In this document: positions 46,018 to 55,543 of the stretch, in pieces
Numbering within the stretch: the first letter of the stretch is position 1
Layout of the letters: every line of letters starts with the position of its first letter
Origin: Bradyrhizobium sp.
Lineage (GTDB): Bacteria > Pseudomonadota > Alphaproteobacteria > Rhizobiales > Xanthobacteraceae
Length of the DNA stretch: 64,000 nt
Assembly (NCBI RefSeq): GCF_016219575.1
Contig: NZ_JACRMG010000009.1
Coordinates: 496,001 to 560,000, forward strand
Direction: 5' to 3'
Program-made: the position numbers and the translations under genes
Notes under the pieces: model-generated
Seen by the model: the letters and a program-made list of their open reading frames with translations, nothing else
Databases searched by the model: none
Told to the model about the DNA's origin: nothing

Positions 46018-47337
46018 ATGTTGAGCAGGAGACTTTTGTTTGCGGCTGCCGTCGTTTCCGGAGTGGGGGCTGTGACGCCCGCTTCGGCGCAGAACGAGCA
46101 GTTCATCCCGATGCTGTCCTACCGGACGGGCGCCTATGCCGTAAACGGCGTGCCGTTCGCCAACGGCATGCACGACTACTATATGATGATCAACGAGCGT
46201 GACGGCGGCATCAACGGCGTCAAGCTGCTGGTCGAGGAGTGCGAGACCGGTTACGCCACCGACAAGGGCGTGGAATGCTACGAGCGCCTGAAGGGCAAGG
46301 GCCCGACTGGCGCGGCTTTCGTCAACCCGCTGTCGACCGGCATCACCTTCGCGCTCACCGAGAAGACCGCGGCCGACAAGATCCCGATCATCACGATGGG
46401 CTATGGCCGCGCGGATTCCAAGAACGGCGCGGTGTTCGCCTACAACTTCCCGCTGCTCGGCACCTACTGGTCGGCGGCCGACATCGCCATCCAGCACGTC
46501 GCCAAGGAACTCGGTGGAGCCGACAAGCTGAAAGGCAAGAAGATCAGCCTCGTCTACCACGACAGCCCCTATGGCAAGGAGCCGATTCCGACGCTCGAAG
46601 TGCTGGCAAAGAAGCACGGCTTCGAGTTCACGCCGATTCCGGTCACCCATCCGGGTGTCGAGCAGAAGTCGCAGTGGCTGGCGATCCGCCAGAACCGGCC
46701 CGACTACGTGTTGTTGTGGGGCTGGGGTGTCATGAACGGCACGGCGGTGAAGGAAGCCGCGGCCGTCGCCTATCCGCGCGACAAGATGATCGGTGTGTGG
46801 TGGTCGGGTGCCGAGCCTGACGTGACCCCCGCCGGCGACCAGGCCGCCGGCTACAAGGCGCTGATGCTGCAGCACGGCGCCGGCAAGTACGCGGTGCATG
46901 GCGACGTCGAAAAGCATGTCTATGCCAAGGGCAAGGGCCTGTCCGAGCCGGCCAAGGTCGGCGAGGTTCTCTACAACCGCGGCCTTGTCAACGCCATGCT
47001 CGGCGTCGAGGCGATCCGCAAGGCGCAGGAGAAGTTCGGCAAGAAGCCGCTCAAGGGCGAGGAGGTCCGCTGGGGCCTCGAGAATCTCGACCTGAGCGCG
47101 GCCCGCCTGAAGGAGCTCGGCTTCGAAGGCATGATGAAGCCGGTCAAGATCTCGTGCGCCGACCACGAAGGCGCCCGTGACGGTCGTGTCATGCAGTGGG
47201 ACGGCAAGGCCTGGAAGGTGATCTCCGACTGGTACACCGCCAACCAGGAAGTCACCGAACCGATCGTCAAGGACGTCTCGGCCAAGTACGCGGCCGACAA
47301 GAAGATCGAGCCGCGCGACTGTTCGAAGGCGAGCTGA
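46018..47337 (+). CDS. Periplasmic substrate-binding protein of the ABC transporter (LivK-like)
   Basis: 439 residues. Signal peptide MLSRRLLFAAAVVSGVGAVT to PASAQ. Class I binding fold of the Peripla_BP_6 type; SYRTGAYAVNGVPFANGMHD is the first ligand lobe. GAGGAAG is 6 bases ahead of the ATG. Length and design match Bradyrhizobium proteins that bind aromatic or aliphatic acids, amides or amino acids. With the ligase first in the operon, an acid is the best guess. Confidence 0.94.
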   Translation: MLSRRLLFAAAVVSGVGAVTPASAQNEQFIPMLSYRTGAYAVNGVPFANGMHDYYMMINERDGGINGVKLLVEECETGYATDKGVECYERLKGKGPTGAAFVNPLSTGITFALTEKTAADKIPIITMGYGRADSKNGAVFAYNFPLLGTYWSAADIAIQHVAKELGGADKLKGKKISLVYHDSPYGKEPIPTLEVLAKKHGFEFTPIPVTHPGVEQKSQWLAIRQNRPDYVLLWGWGVMNGTAVKEAAAVAYPRDKMIGVWWSGAEPDVTPAGDQAAGYKALMLQHGAGKYAVHGDVEKHVYAKGKGLSEPAKVGEVLYNRGLVNAMLGVEAIRKAQEKFGKKPLKGEEVRWGLENLDLSAARLKELGFEGMMKPVKISCADHEGARDGRVMQWDGKAWKVISDWYTANQEVTEPIVKDVSAKYAADKKIEPRDCSKAS

Positions 47338-47352
47338 CCGTTTGAAGAATTG

Positions 47353-47377
47353 CCGGGAGGGCCGTCGGCCCTCCCGG
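47353..47377. terminator. Strong hairpin between LivK- and LivF-like genes
   Basis: CCGGGAGGGCC, loop GTC, GGCCCTCCCGG: perfect 11-bp stem, 15 bases after the binding-protein stop, no T-run directly behind. Such hairpins often stabilise the binding-protein mRNA so it is made in excess of the transporter; partial termination also fits. Confidence 0.7.
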
Positions 47378-47415
47378 ATCGTTTGAAGCATCCTGGGTTT
47401 TTTCGGAGACGACCG

Positions 47416-48255
47416 GTGTCAAGCGCGAACACTGCGGCGGCCACGGAACAGGCGAAACCGTTCCTGTCGATCAACAACATCGAAGTCGTCTACAACCATG
47501 TCATTCTGGTCCTCAAGGGCGTGTCGCTGAACGTGCCCCCGGGCGGCATCGTCGCGCTGCTCGGCGCCAACGGTGCCGGCAAGACGACCACGCTGAAGGC
47601 GGTGTCCAACCTGCTGCACGCCGAGCGCGGCGAGGTCACCAAGGGTTCGATCGTGTTCGACGGCACCGAGGTGCAGTCGCTGTCGCCGAACGAGGTGGTG
47701 CGGCGGGGCTGCATCCAGGTCATGGAAGGGCGGCGCTGCTTCGCTCATCTGACCGTCGAGGATAATCTCATGACCGGCGCGTTCACGCGCCGCGATGGCA
47801 AGGCTGCGATCGCTGCCGACCTGGAGCGTGTTTATGCCTATTTCCCGCGCCTGAAGGAGCGGCACGGTTCGACGGCGGGCTACACGTCGGGCGGCGAGCA
47901 GCAGATGTGCGCGATCGGCCGCGCGCTGATGTCGCGGCCCAGGATGATCCTGCTCGACGAGCCTTCGATGGGACTCGCACCCCAGATCGTCGAGGAGATT
48001 TTCGAGATCGTTCGCGACCTCAACCAGAAGGAGCGCGTGTCGTTCCTGCTTGCCGAGCAGAACACGACCATGGCGTTGCGCTATGCCAATCACGGCTACA
48101 TCCTGGAGAATGGCCGGGTGGTGATGGACGGCGAGGCCAAGGCGCTGGCGTCGAACGAGGACGTCAAGGAGTTCTATCTTGGCGTCGCCGGCGACAAGCG
48201 GAAGTCGTTCCGCGACGGCAAGCACTACAAGCGGCGGAAACGCTGGTTGGCGTGA
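47416..48255 (+). CDS. ABC transporter ATP-binding protein (LivF-like)
   Basis: 279 residues, GTG start inside an open upstream frame; GGAGACGACCG precedes it. Walker A GANGAGKTT, signature TSGGEQQMCAIGRAL, Walker B ILLDEPSMGLAP. The 25-residue basic tail after the fold (RKSFRDGKHYKRRKRW) is an extension beyond a standard LivF. Partner of the LivG-like protein. Confidence 0.95.
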   Translation: MSSANTAAATEQAKPFLSINNIEVVYNHVILVLKGVSLNVPPGGIVALLGANGAGKTTTLKAVSNLLHAERGEVTKGSIVFDGTEVQSLSPNEVVRRGCIQVMEGRRCFAHLTVEDNLMTGAFTRRDGKAAIAADLERVYAYFPRLKERHGSTAGYTSGGEQQMCAIGRALMSRPRMILLDEPSMGLAPQIVEEIFEIVRDLNQKERVSFLLAEQNTTMALRYANHGYILENGRVVMDGEAKALASNEDVKEFYLGVAGDKRKSFRDGKHYKRRKRWLA

Positions 48256-48304
48256 AATGACGACCGGCCGGGTCTGATCATCACCTCTCGACCGGCCCGG
48301 CGCG

Positions 48305-48757
48305 CTATTTGTAATAATAGGCGACGTCGTTGGCGGCCTGCTGGTAGGTACTTTCGAGAAAGCCCGGATAGTCCTTCCGCGCGAGCGCGACGGCGTGCAC
48401 GCAACGCCGCCAGTATTCAGCGTCGGTTTCCTCGAAATGCCTGAAGCAGGCGCCTTCGAACTTCACCGCTGTGATGATCGCCTGCCTGATCGCGCCGTCA
48501 TCCGCGCCCGGATGCGCCCGCTTCAAATGGATGAAGGCGGGGCCGTTATGGGCCTCGTCGCGATCCCGGCGGTACCTAGCCGTAAATTGTTCCGGCGTCA
48601 GCGTGCGGTTGATGCGGACCTCCTCGGCGGTCGGGCGGCCCTCCAGCCGGTCCAGCCGGTAGCGCGCCCGCCACAGCGCATAGGCTGCGTCCGGCAGCGG
48701 CAACGGTGCCGCTTCCGCGATGATGGCCGCCACCTCTGCGATTTCTTCTTCAGTCAT
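48305..48757 (-). CDS. Hypothetical protein, 150 residues
   Basis: MTEEEIAEVAAIIAEAAPLP starts a helical soluble protein: YALWRARYRLDRLEGRPTAE, FTARYRRDRDEAHNGPAF, then FRHFEETDAEYWRRCVHAVA. No signal, membrane segment or recognised motif. Charged and regular enough to be a real cytoplasmic protein. It is convergent with the LivF-like gene and divergent from the caspase gene. Confidence 0.68.
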   Translation of the reverse strand: MTEEEIAEVAAIIAEAAPLPLPDAAYALWRARYRLDRLEGRPTAEEVRINRTLTPEQFTARYRRDRDEAHNGPAFIHLKRAHPGADDGAIRQAIITAVKFEGACFRHFEETDAEYWRRCVHAVALARKDYPGFLESTYQQAANDVAYYYK

Positions 48758-48903
48758 GGCGGTTTGGTCGATCCGGCCGCCGGTCTGGTTCGAGCCCCGG
48801 AAGTGGGTCCATTCCACGCGGGACGCGGCGGGAAATTTAATCTGGATCAATGGGCTATCGCCTGGAGTGATCTTAACTGCGGCCGCCAACAGGAGGTCAA
48901 ATC

Positions 48904-50616
48904 GTGGTGCCGGAGTTCAGGCTGAATTGGGTTGCCAGCGTGATCGCTATCGCGGTCGCTTGGTTCGTGACGACGGGGCCGGCCATGGCCGAGCGGAAGG
49001 TGGCGCTGGTGGTGGGCAACTCGGCCTACCTCAACGTGCCCCGGCTGCCGAACCCGCGCAACGACGCCAGCGATCTGATCGCGCGGCTCAAGTCGATCGG
49101 CTTCGAGGTCACGCCGGGCCTCGATCTCGATCGCAACGCACTGCTGCAATCGCTGGCGACCTTCGGGCGGGCCGCCGAGGGCGCCGACGTGGCGTTGTTC
49201 TTCTATGCGGGCCATGGCTTGCAGGTGAACGGCCAGAACTATCTGGTCCCGGTCGACGGCAAGGTGGAATACGAGGCGGAGCTGGATATTGCGCTGGTCC
49301 CGGTTTCGCTGGTCATGCAGCAGCTGGCGCGCGGCAGCCGGGTCAACCTCGTCTTTCTCGATGCCTGCCGCGACAATCCGTTCGCCAAGGACCTGTCGCG
49401 CACGCTCGGGACCCGATCCGCGACCGCGCTTGGGCGAGGGCTAAGCCGAATCCAGACCGCTTCCGGCACCTTCATCGCCTTCGCGACCCAGCCGGACAAC
49501 GTCGCGCAGGATGGCGACGGAAGGAACAGTCCCTTCACCAAGGCACTGCTCGCCAATATCGAGAAGCCGGGCCTGTCGATTTCCGACCTGATGATCGAGG
49601 TGCGCAACGACGTGATGCGCCAGACCAATGGCAAGCAGGTGCCGTGGGATTCCTCGTCGCTGACGGGACGTTTCTTTTTCAGGATCGAGGGCACGGTCAC
49701 GGTGACGCCGGAGACGGCACAGCCGGGTGCACCGGCCGCCGCGCCCGTCGATCCCAAGGCGCTGGAGCTGGCGGTGTGGCAGGCCATCAAGGACAGCAAC
49801 GACCGAACGGCGTTCGAAAGGTTCCTGTCGGATTTTCCCAACGGAGTCTTTTCCTCGGCGGCCCGCGCGCGCATTGCCTCGCTGCGCCCGCCCGCCGCAG
49901 AAGCGCCGGCCCGCTCGCCTTCGGATCGACCGGATGTCTGCACGGGTCCCGCGGCGATCGACGATGACTTTGTGGCATCGGTGAAGACCGTCGGGGTCGG
50001 TTACGGCGTGCAGCTGACCAGGGGGCCGAATGCAGGCGCCAGTTTCTCGCGCCGTCGCGAGAGCCGCATCGTGTATCCCTACGGGGCCAGCAGGCTGCCA
50101 AGGTCGGGCACGCTGGAGTGGGTGATCAACGTATCCAGCGGCTATTTCTATTCCGCAGGCAGGCTGACGGAAGGGGCGGGCTGTGCGCTGATCTTCACGA
50201 CCGACATCCAGAATGGCGACGTCACCTGGCCCGGCAGCGCCTGGCTTTATGTCTGCGGCAATGGCGACATGCGTTTCCATATCGCCGGTGCAAAGTATGA
50301 GGCGGGCGGACGGCCCGAATTCCGGCTCGAAGCCAAGGGCACCGATTTCCGCTACGGCCAGTGGCATCGCGTGGGCGTGAGCTATGGCAACATGGGCCGC
50401 CAGATCATGCTGGATGGCAGGCTGGTCGCCAGTGACGCCGGCATGACGCAGGAGCTGGGCGCGGGCGGCACGCATCAGGCGGCGATCGACCATCCGACCA
50501 TCGGCGAGTCGGTGTCGGGATTCTGGCCCAACAACAAGCACGAGGGCGGATTCGAGGGAACGCTGGCGCGTTTCAGGGCTTCCGATCTGCAGGGAAACTG
50601 GTGCCTTTCGCGCTGA
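48904..50616 (+). CDS. Secreted caspase-fold (peptidase C14) protein with LamG-like C-terminus
   Basis: 570 residues. Signal peptide ends at AMA29. Caspase p20-like domain about 30-260: RKVALVVGNSAYLNVPRLPN start, catalytic His104 in FFYAGHGL and Cys155 in FLDACRDNPF, and a Ser/Asn-rich loop DGDGRNSPFTKAL. A Pro-rich hinge (250-345) follows, then about 220 residues of beta-sandwich pattern (FHIAGAKYEAGGR, MLDGRLVASD) like LamG/concanavalin modules, perhaps glycan-binding. Orthocaspases cut after basic residues; targets unknown. AGGAGG lies just upstream. Confidence 0.86.
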   Translation: MVPEFRLNWVASVIAIAVAWFVTTGPAMAERKVALVVGNSAYLNVPRLPNPRNDASDLIARLKSIGFEVTPGLDLDRNALLQSLATFGRAAEGADVALFFYAGHGLQVNGQNYLVPVDGKVEYEAELDIALVPVSLVMQQLARGSRVNLVFLDACRDNPFAKDLSRTLGTRSATALGRGLSRIQTASGTFIAFATQPDNVAQDGDGRNSPFTKALLANIEKPGLSISDLMIEVRNDVMRQTNGKQVPWDSSSLTGRFFFRIEGTVTVTPETAQPGAPAAAPVDPKALELAVWQAIKDSNDRTAFERFLSDFPNGVFSSAARARIASLRPPAAEAPARSPSDRPDVCTGPAAIDDDFVASVKTVGVGYGVQLTRGPNAGASFSRRRESRIVYPYGASRLPRSGTLEWVINVSSGYFYSAGRLTEGAGCALIFTTDIQNGDVTWPGSAWLYVCGNGDMRFHIAGAKYEAGGRPEFRLEAKGTDFRYGQWHRVGVSYGNMGRQIMLDGRLVASDAGMTQELGAGGTHQAAIDHPTIGESVSGFWPNNKHEGGFEGTLARFRASDLQGNWCLSR

Positions 50617-50663
50617 CGCGCCGCTGCCGGCCCGCCACGGGGCAAGAAGAAGGGAGGTCTGCC

Positions 50664-50813
50664 ATGATCCGCAAGCTCAAATCGGGCGAGTATCGGCTCT
50701 ATTCCCGCAAGGTGAACCCGAAGACGGGCAAACGGCGCAATCTCGGCACCTTCCGGACGCGTGCAGCCGCGGAAAAACACGAACGGGAGGTGCAGTACTT
50801 CAAGCGACACTAA
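50664..50813 (+). CDS. Small basic protein, 49 residues
   Basis: MIRKLKSGEYRLYSRKVNPK and GKRRNLGTFRTRAAAEKHER make a short basic beta-hairpin plus helix; no signal. GGGAGG is 6 bases before the ATG. The same compact domain (a short DNA-binding-like or ribosome-associated fold) is common in Bradyrhizobium; function unknown. It follows the caspase gene by 47 bases. Confidence 0.7.
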   Translation: MIRKLKSGEYRLYSRKVNPKTGKRRNLGTFRTRAAAEKHEREVQYFKRH

Positions 50814-50883
50814 ACCCTGTTGTACCGGCTTCCCCCGCGATGCTAAGCGATGCCGCAAAACGGCAGGCTCTTGGCGGGTTCCC

Positions 50884-51591
50884 TTGTTGCTGGACGGACT
50901 TTACAAGGTTGAATACGGCGTGAACGACGCGTTCGGCCGCAGCATCATGTGCATGCATGACGGCAAGCTGCTGGGCGGCAACTCGGCTTTCGCGCATCTC
51001 GGCAGCTATTATCGGGAAGGTGACGAAGTCGTCGGCGAGATCATCACCGAGCGGCACAACGAGGATCCCAACTACAAGCCGTTGATGGGCACCGACGTTG
51101 CCGCGATCAGCGTACGCGGCAGGGAAGGTCCAACCGGCATCCGCTTCGAGGGCAGCGCCGCGCCACGGCCCGGCGCGCTGTTCTGGGCCAACCTGACCCG
51201 GCTCGATGACGAGGCCCTGCCGCCGGTCGGCGAGATCGGGCACGGCGGGATCGTCAACGGGCTCTATTCCATCCACATCCGCGCGCTCGACGGCATCAAG
51301 GGCGGGCTATCCGGCGTCATGTTGTTGATCGACGGCCGTATCCTCGGCGGCGATGCCTTCTTCTACTATCTCGGCGCCTACAGTTCGGCGGACGGCCGCT
51401 GGAAGGGTGAAATCCTCAACCAGGAACACACGCCCGCCAGGGGCGAAAATCCCGTATTCGGCGGCCATGAAGTCGGCATCGGCTTTTCCGGCACCTGTCA
51501 CGAAGCCGGCGCCGAGCTCGAAGCCATCGCGCTCGCCGGCAAGCGCAGCCTTCGCCTGACCGCGACGCTGAAGCTGATGCGCCGCGCGTAG
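50884..51591 (+). CDS. Tandem GrlR-like domain protein, copy B
   Basis: 235 residues from TTG (next TTG also possible). Same two-domain plan as the gene at 38482: LDGLYKVEYGVNDAFGRSIM with GKLLGGNSAFAHLGSY, and NGLYSIHIRALDGIKGGLSG with GRILGGDAFFYYLGAY; the blocks ILNQEHTP and NPVFGGHEVGIGFSGTC are identical in both paralogues. No signal peptide. A copy of the GAGCATGATCC repeat starts at the stop codon. The upstream ribosome site is weak. Confidence 0.75.
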   Translation: MLLDGLYKVEYGVNDAFGRSIMCMHDGKLLGGNSAFAHLGSYYREGDEVVGEIITERHNEDPNYKPLMGTDVAAISVRGREGPTGIRFEGSAAPRPGALFWANLTRLDDEALPPVGEIGHGGIVNGLYSIHIRALDGIKGGLSGVMLLIDGRILGGDAFFYYLGAYSSADGRWKGEILNQEHTPARGENPVFGGHEVGIGFSGTCHEAGAELEAIALAGKRSLRLTATLKLMRRA

Positions 51592-51640
51592 AGCATGATC
51601 CGGAAAAGTGTGAAGCGGTTTTCCGAAAAGATCATGCTCA
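51592..51640. repeat. Palindromic repeat (GAGCATGATCCGGAAA family), copy 2
   Basis: GAGCATGATCCGGAAAAGT, GAAGCGGTTTTCCGAA and GATCATGCTCAAG. The arms GAGCATGATC and GATCATGCTC are complementary. Close match to 38376-38430. It follows the GrlR-like copy B stop directly, so it may also act as terminator. Confidence 0.8.
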
Positions 51641-51649
51641 AGAGATGGC

Positions 51650-52093
51650 TCAATCCTTCATCAGGACGACGCCGCCGATGATCAGCGCTACGCCGAGCAG
51701 GCGCGAAACCGACACCGAATGCTGCGTCAGCCCGAACGCGCCGAAATGATCCATGAGCACGGCCGCCGACATCTGGCCGGCGACGACCAGCGCCAGCAGT
51801 GTCGCCGCGCCCAGCGACGGCAGCAGCAGGATCACCAGCAGGATGAAGACGCCGCCGAGGATTCCGCCGCTCCATGCCCACCATGGCGTCGCCGTTATCA
51901 GCTTCCATGACGGCATCTGTTCGCGCAGCGCGAGCAGGACGACGATCATGGTCAGCAGACCGCCGAGATAGCTGGCGAATCCGGCCCAGGCCGGCGATTG
52001 CAGGGAGACGCGCAGGCTGCCGTTGAGGACTTGCTGGACTGCGACGCTGATGCCGGCGCCGAGCGCCGCCAGATAGAGCAATATGGTTTGCAC
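51650..52093 (-). CDS. DMT-family transporter, YdcZ/DUF606 type
   Basis: 147 residues with four or five membrane helices, starting VQTILLYLAALGAGISVAVQ from a GTG that has GGAGA 5 bases upstream. NGSLRVSLQSPAWAGFASYL and PWWAWSGGILGGVFILLVIL match the YdcZ half-transporter. Usually works as a dimer; substrate unknown. Confidence 0.85.
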   Translation of the reverse strand: MQTILLYLAALGAGISVAVQQVLNGSLRVSLQSPAWAGFASYLGGLLTMIVVLLALREQMPSWKLITATPWWAWSGGILGGVFILLVILLLPSLGAATLLALVVAGQMSAAVLMDHFGAFGLTQHSVSVSRLLGVALIIGGVVLMKD

Positions 52094-52298
52094 AGGGAAT
52101 CTCCGGCCAAATATGGCCTGGAGTATTCTCCGTCCTCGGGGATTGGCAAGGAGCGGCAGCCCGCAATCTCCGGGGGCTTCCAATGCTGCGCTGCATGGAA
52201 TAAGAGGCCGCTCTAGACTCCTGATTTGACGCGTTTTCTTCACGCGAACCGGTGCCCACGTCGCTCGAAAGCGCCCTACACCCTTTTCCCAGGCAGCA

Positions 52299-53921
<1,623 letters not shown>

Positions 53922-53965
53922 GCGGCTTGATCGATGATCGCTCCCAAAAAGGGAGCGAATGCGCC

Positions 53966-54841
53966 ATGAAGCAGATCAGGATCGGCGACGTCACCATCGA
54001 TGCCGTCATCGAGCGGGAAGGGCCGTGGCGGCGACCGCAGGATTTCTTCCCGGCCTATGACGATGCCGTTTTCATGCATCACCTGAAGACCATGGAGCCG
54101 GAGGTGTTCGACGCGGCATCCGGCCTGATGGTGATCACCTACCAGACGTTTGTGGTCCGGACGCCCCATCACACCATCCTGGTCGACACCTGCACCGGCG
54201 AGAACAAGGATCATCCGCCGCCGTTCGACTTTCCCGGCAAGGAGCGCTGGCGCAACGAGCTGTTCGCGCTCGGCGTCAGCTACGAGCAGATCGACTACGT
54301 CTTCTGCACCCACCTCCATATCGACCATACTGGCTGGAACACGACGCTGCGCGACGGGCGCTGGGTGCCGACCTTCCCGAATGCGAAATACATCTTCCAC
54401 AAGCGGGAATACGCGGTGTGGGAGGCGGAATATGCCAAGGGCAGCAATCCGCCCGGCAAGGTGTTTCGGGACAACTGCCTGCCGATCGTCGAGGCCGGGC
54501 AGGCGCTATTGGTCGACGACGACTACGCGCTCGACGATCTCATCACGCTGACGCCGACGCCGGGCCATTCGCCCTGCCATTGCTGCGTCAACATCTTCTC
54601 GCGGGGACAGCGCGCCGTGGTGGCGGGCGATCTCATGCACCATGTCATCCAGTGCCGCGAGCCGGACTGGTCGGCGCGGCCCGACTGGGATGCCAAGCAA
54701 TCGGCGGTGTCGCGCCGAAAGTTCTTTGCCGAGGTGGCGGACACCGACACGCTGATCCTGCCGGTACATTTTCCGCGACCCACCGTCGGCCTGTTAAAGG
54801 CCGACGGCGACCGCTTCGATTATCGCTTCAGGCGGGACTGA
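53966..54841 (+). CDS. Metallo-beta-lactamase-fold hydrolase (lactonase-like)
   Basis: 291 residues. Zinc motif CTHLHIDHTGWN (HxHxDH), later His in TPGHSPCHCC, Asp in VVAGDLMHH and a final His in LPVHFPRPT. The layout recalls AHL-lactonase and related lactonases and esterases. The chosen ATG gives MKQIRIGDVTIDA with GGGAG 9-10 bases upstream. Quorum quenching is one possible role; not shown. Confidence 0.9.
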   Translation: MKQIRIGDVTIDAVIEREGPWRRPQDFFPAYDDAVFMHHLKTMEPEVFDAASGLMVITYQTFVVRTPHHTILVDTCTGENKDHPPPFDFPGKERWRNELFALGVSYEQIDYVFCTHLHIDHTGWNTTLRDGRWVPTFPNAKYIFHKREYAVWEAEYAKGSNPPGKVFRDNCLPIVEAGQALLVDDDYALDDLITLTPTPGHSPCHCCVNIFSRGQRAVVAGDLMHHVIQCREPDWSARPDWDAKQSAVSRRKFFAEVADTDTLILPVHFPRPTVGLLKADGDRFDYRFRRD

Positions 54842-55087
54842 TTACGCGCCTTCCTCGCACTTCTTCATGAAGGAGGTCTTGGCAGCGCCCGCCAGCGGCT
54901 TGCCGTCGGAGCCGACCGCCTTGGCCGCGCAGGTGTCTTCCTTGCACTTGTTCACGAACGAGGTCTTGGCCGCGCCCGACAGCGCCTTGCCGTCCTTGCC
55001 AACCGCCTTGGTTTCGCAGGTCTGCGCCATCGCGGCGGAGCCGAAGGCGAAAGTGGCAAGGACAGTGGCAACAAGAATTCGCTTCAT
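54842..55087 (-). CDS. psiF: PsiF-family phosphate-starvation-related protein
   Basis: 81 residues. Signal peptide MKRILVATVLATFAFGSAAM ends at AMAQ; the mature part holds two copies of the PsiF repeat (CETKAVGKDGKALSGAAKTS and CAAKAVGSDGKPLAGAAKTS), each with paired Cys. PsiF is induced by phosphate starvation in E. coli; its function is unknown. A PhoB-box-like sequence lies 94 bases upstream of the start on the same strand. Confidence 0.9.
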   Translation of the reverse strand: MKRILVATVLATFAFGSAAMAQTCETKAVGKDGKALSGAAKTSFVNKCKEDTCAAKAVGSDGKPLAGAAKTSFMKKCEEGA

Positions 55088-55180
55088 TGGGGTGTCTCCC
55101 TAAATCGAGCAACAGCGCGTTGGACAGGAAGTGCCGGGTTGCTCTGGCCGGCCCCTGACGGACATGATGGCCGCCATCGC

Positions 55181-55198
55181 ATGAACGGCAGATGACTG
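55181..55198 (-). promoter_or_regulatory. Candidate Pho box of psiF
   Basis: On the minus strand CAGTCAT-CTGC-CGTTCAT matches the PhoB consensus CTGTCAT-N4-CTGTCAT at 11 of 14 defined bases with exact 11-base spacing. It is 94 bases upstream of the psiF ATG, a normal activator position. Confidence 0.6.
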
Positions 55199-55227
55199 CC
55201 GGGCGGCGCCTCACTTGTTCTCCTCGA

Positions 55228-55413
55228 TCATTCGAGCACGCGGGCGGCAAATGTCTCGACCACAAGGGGTTCTGTCAGCACCCGCATCCCCGGGGTGAGC
55301 TGGCCGTTGCTGACGCCGGACTTCTCCGCGTAGCCGGTTATGAAGAGCACTTCCAGGTCCGGCCGGATGGTTCGGGCGGCGTCCGCCAACTGCCGGCCGT
55401 TCATGCCGCCGGG
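55228..55413 (-). pseudogene. Remnant of a response-regulator receiver domain
   Basis: Minus-strand reading gives GGMNGRQLADAARTIRPDLE then VLFITGYAEKSGVSNGQLTP and MRVLTEP, the second half of a CheY-like receiver of the kind fused to hybrid kinases. The phosphoacceptor half is gone (preceding codons read AASGQP), and the conserved Lys of the KP motif is Glu. No start or partner gene. Probably the eroded 3' end of a lost kinase gene. Confidence 0.7.
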
Positions 55414-55543
55414 CTGGCCGGACGCCGCGCGCTTCCCCTGCCTGTCTCGAATATGCCTCAGTCTCGCGCAAATACTGCCGGGGAAATTCCACGAATCCCT
55501 CGCAGAATGGGCGCTGTCCAGGGATTTGGGTCCGGGGAACCCG

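Noticed and set aside
41043..48255. Assignment of the transporter operon to a defined substrate such as branched-chain amino acids
   Set aside because: The family transports many ligands; the acyl-CoA ligase suggests a carboxylic acid but the sequence does not identify it.
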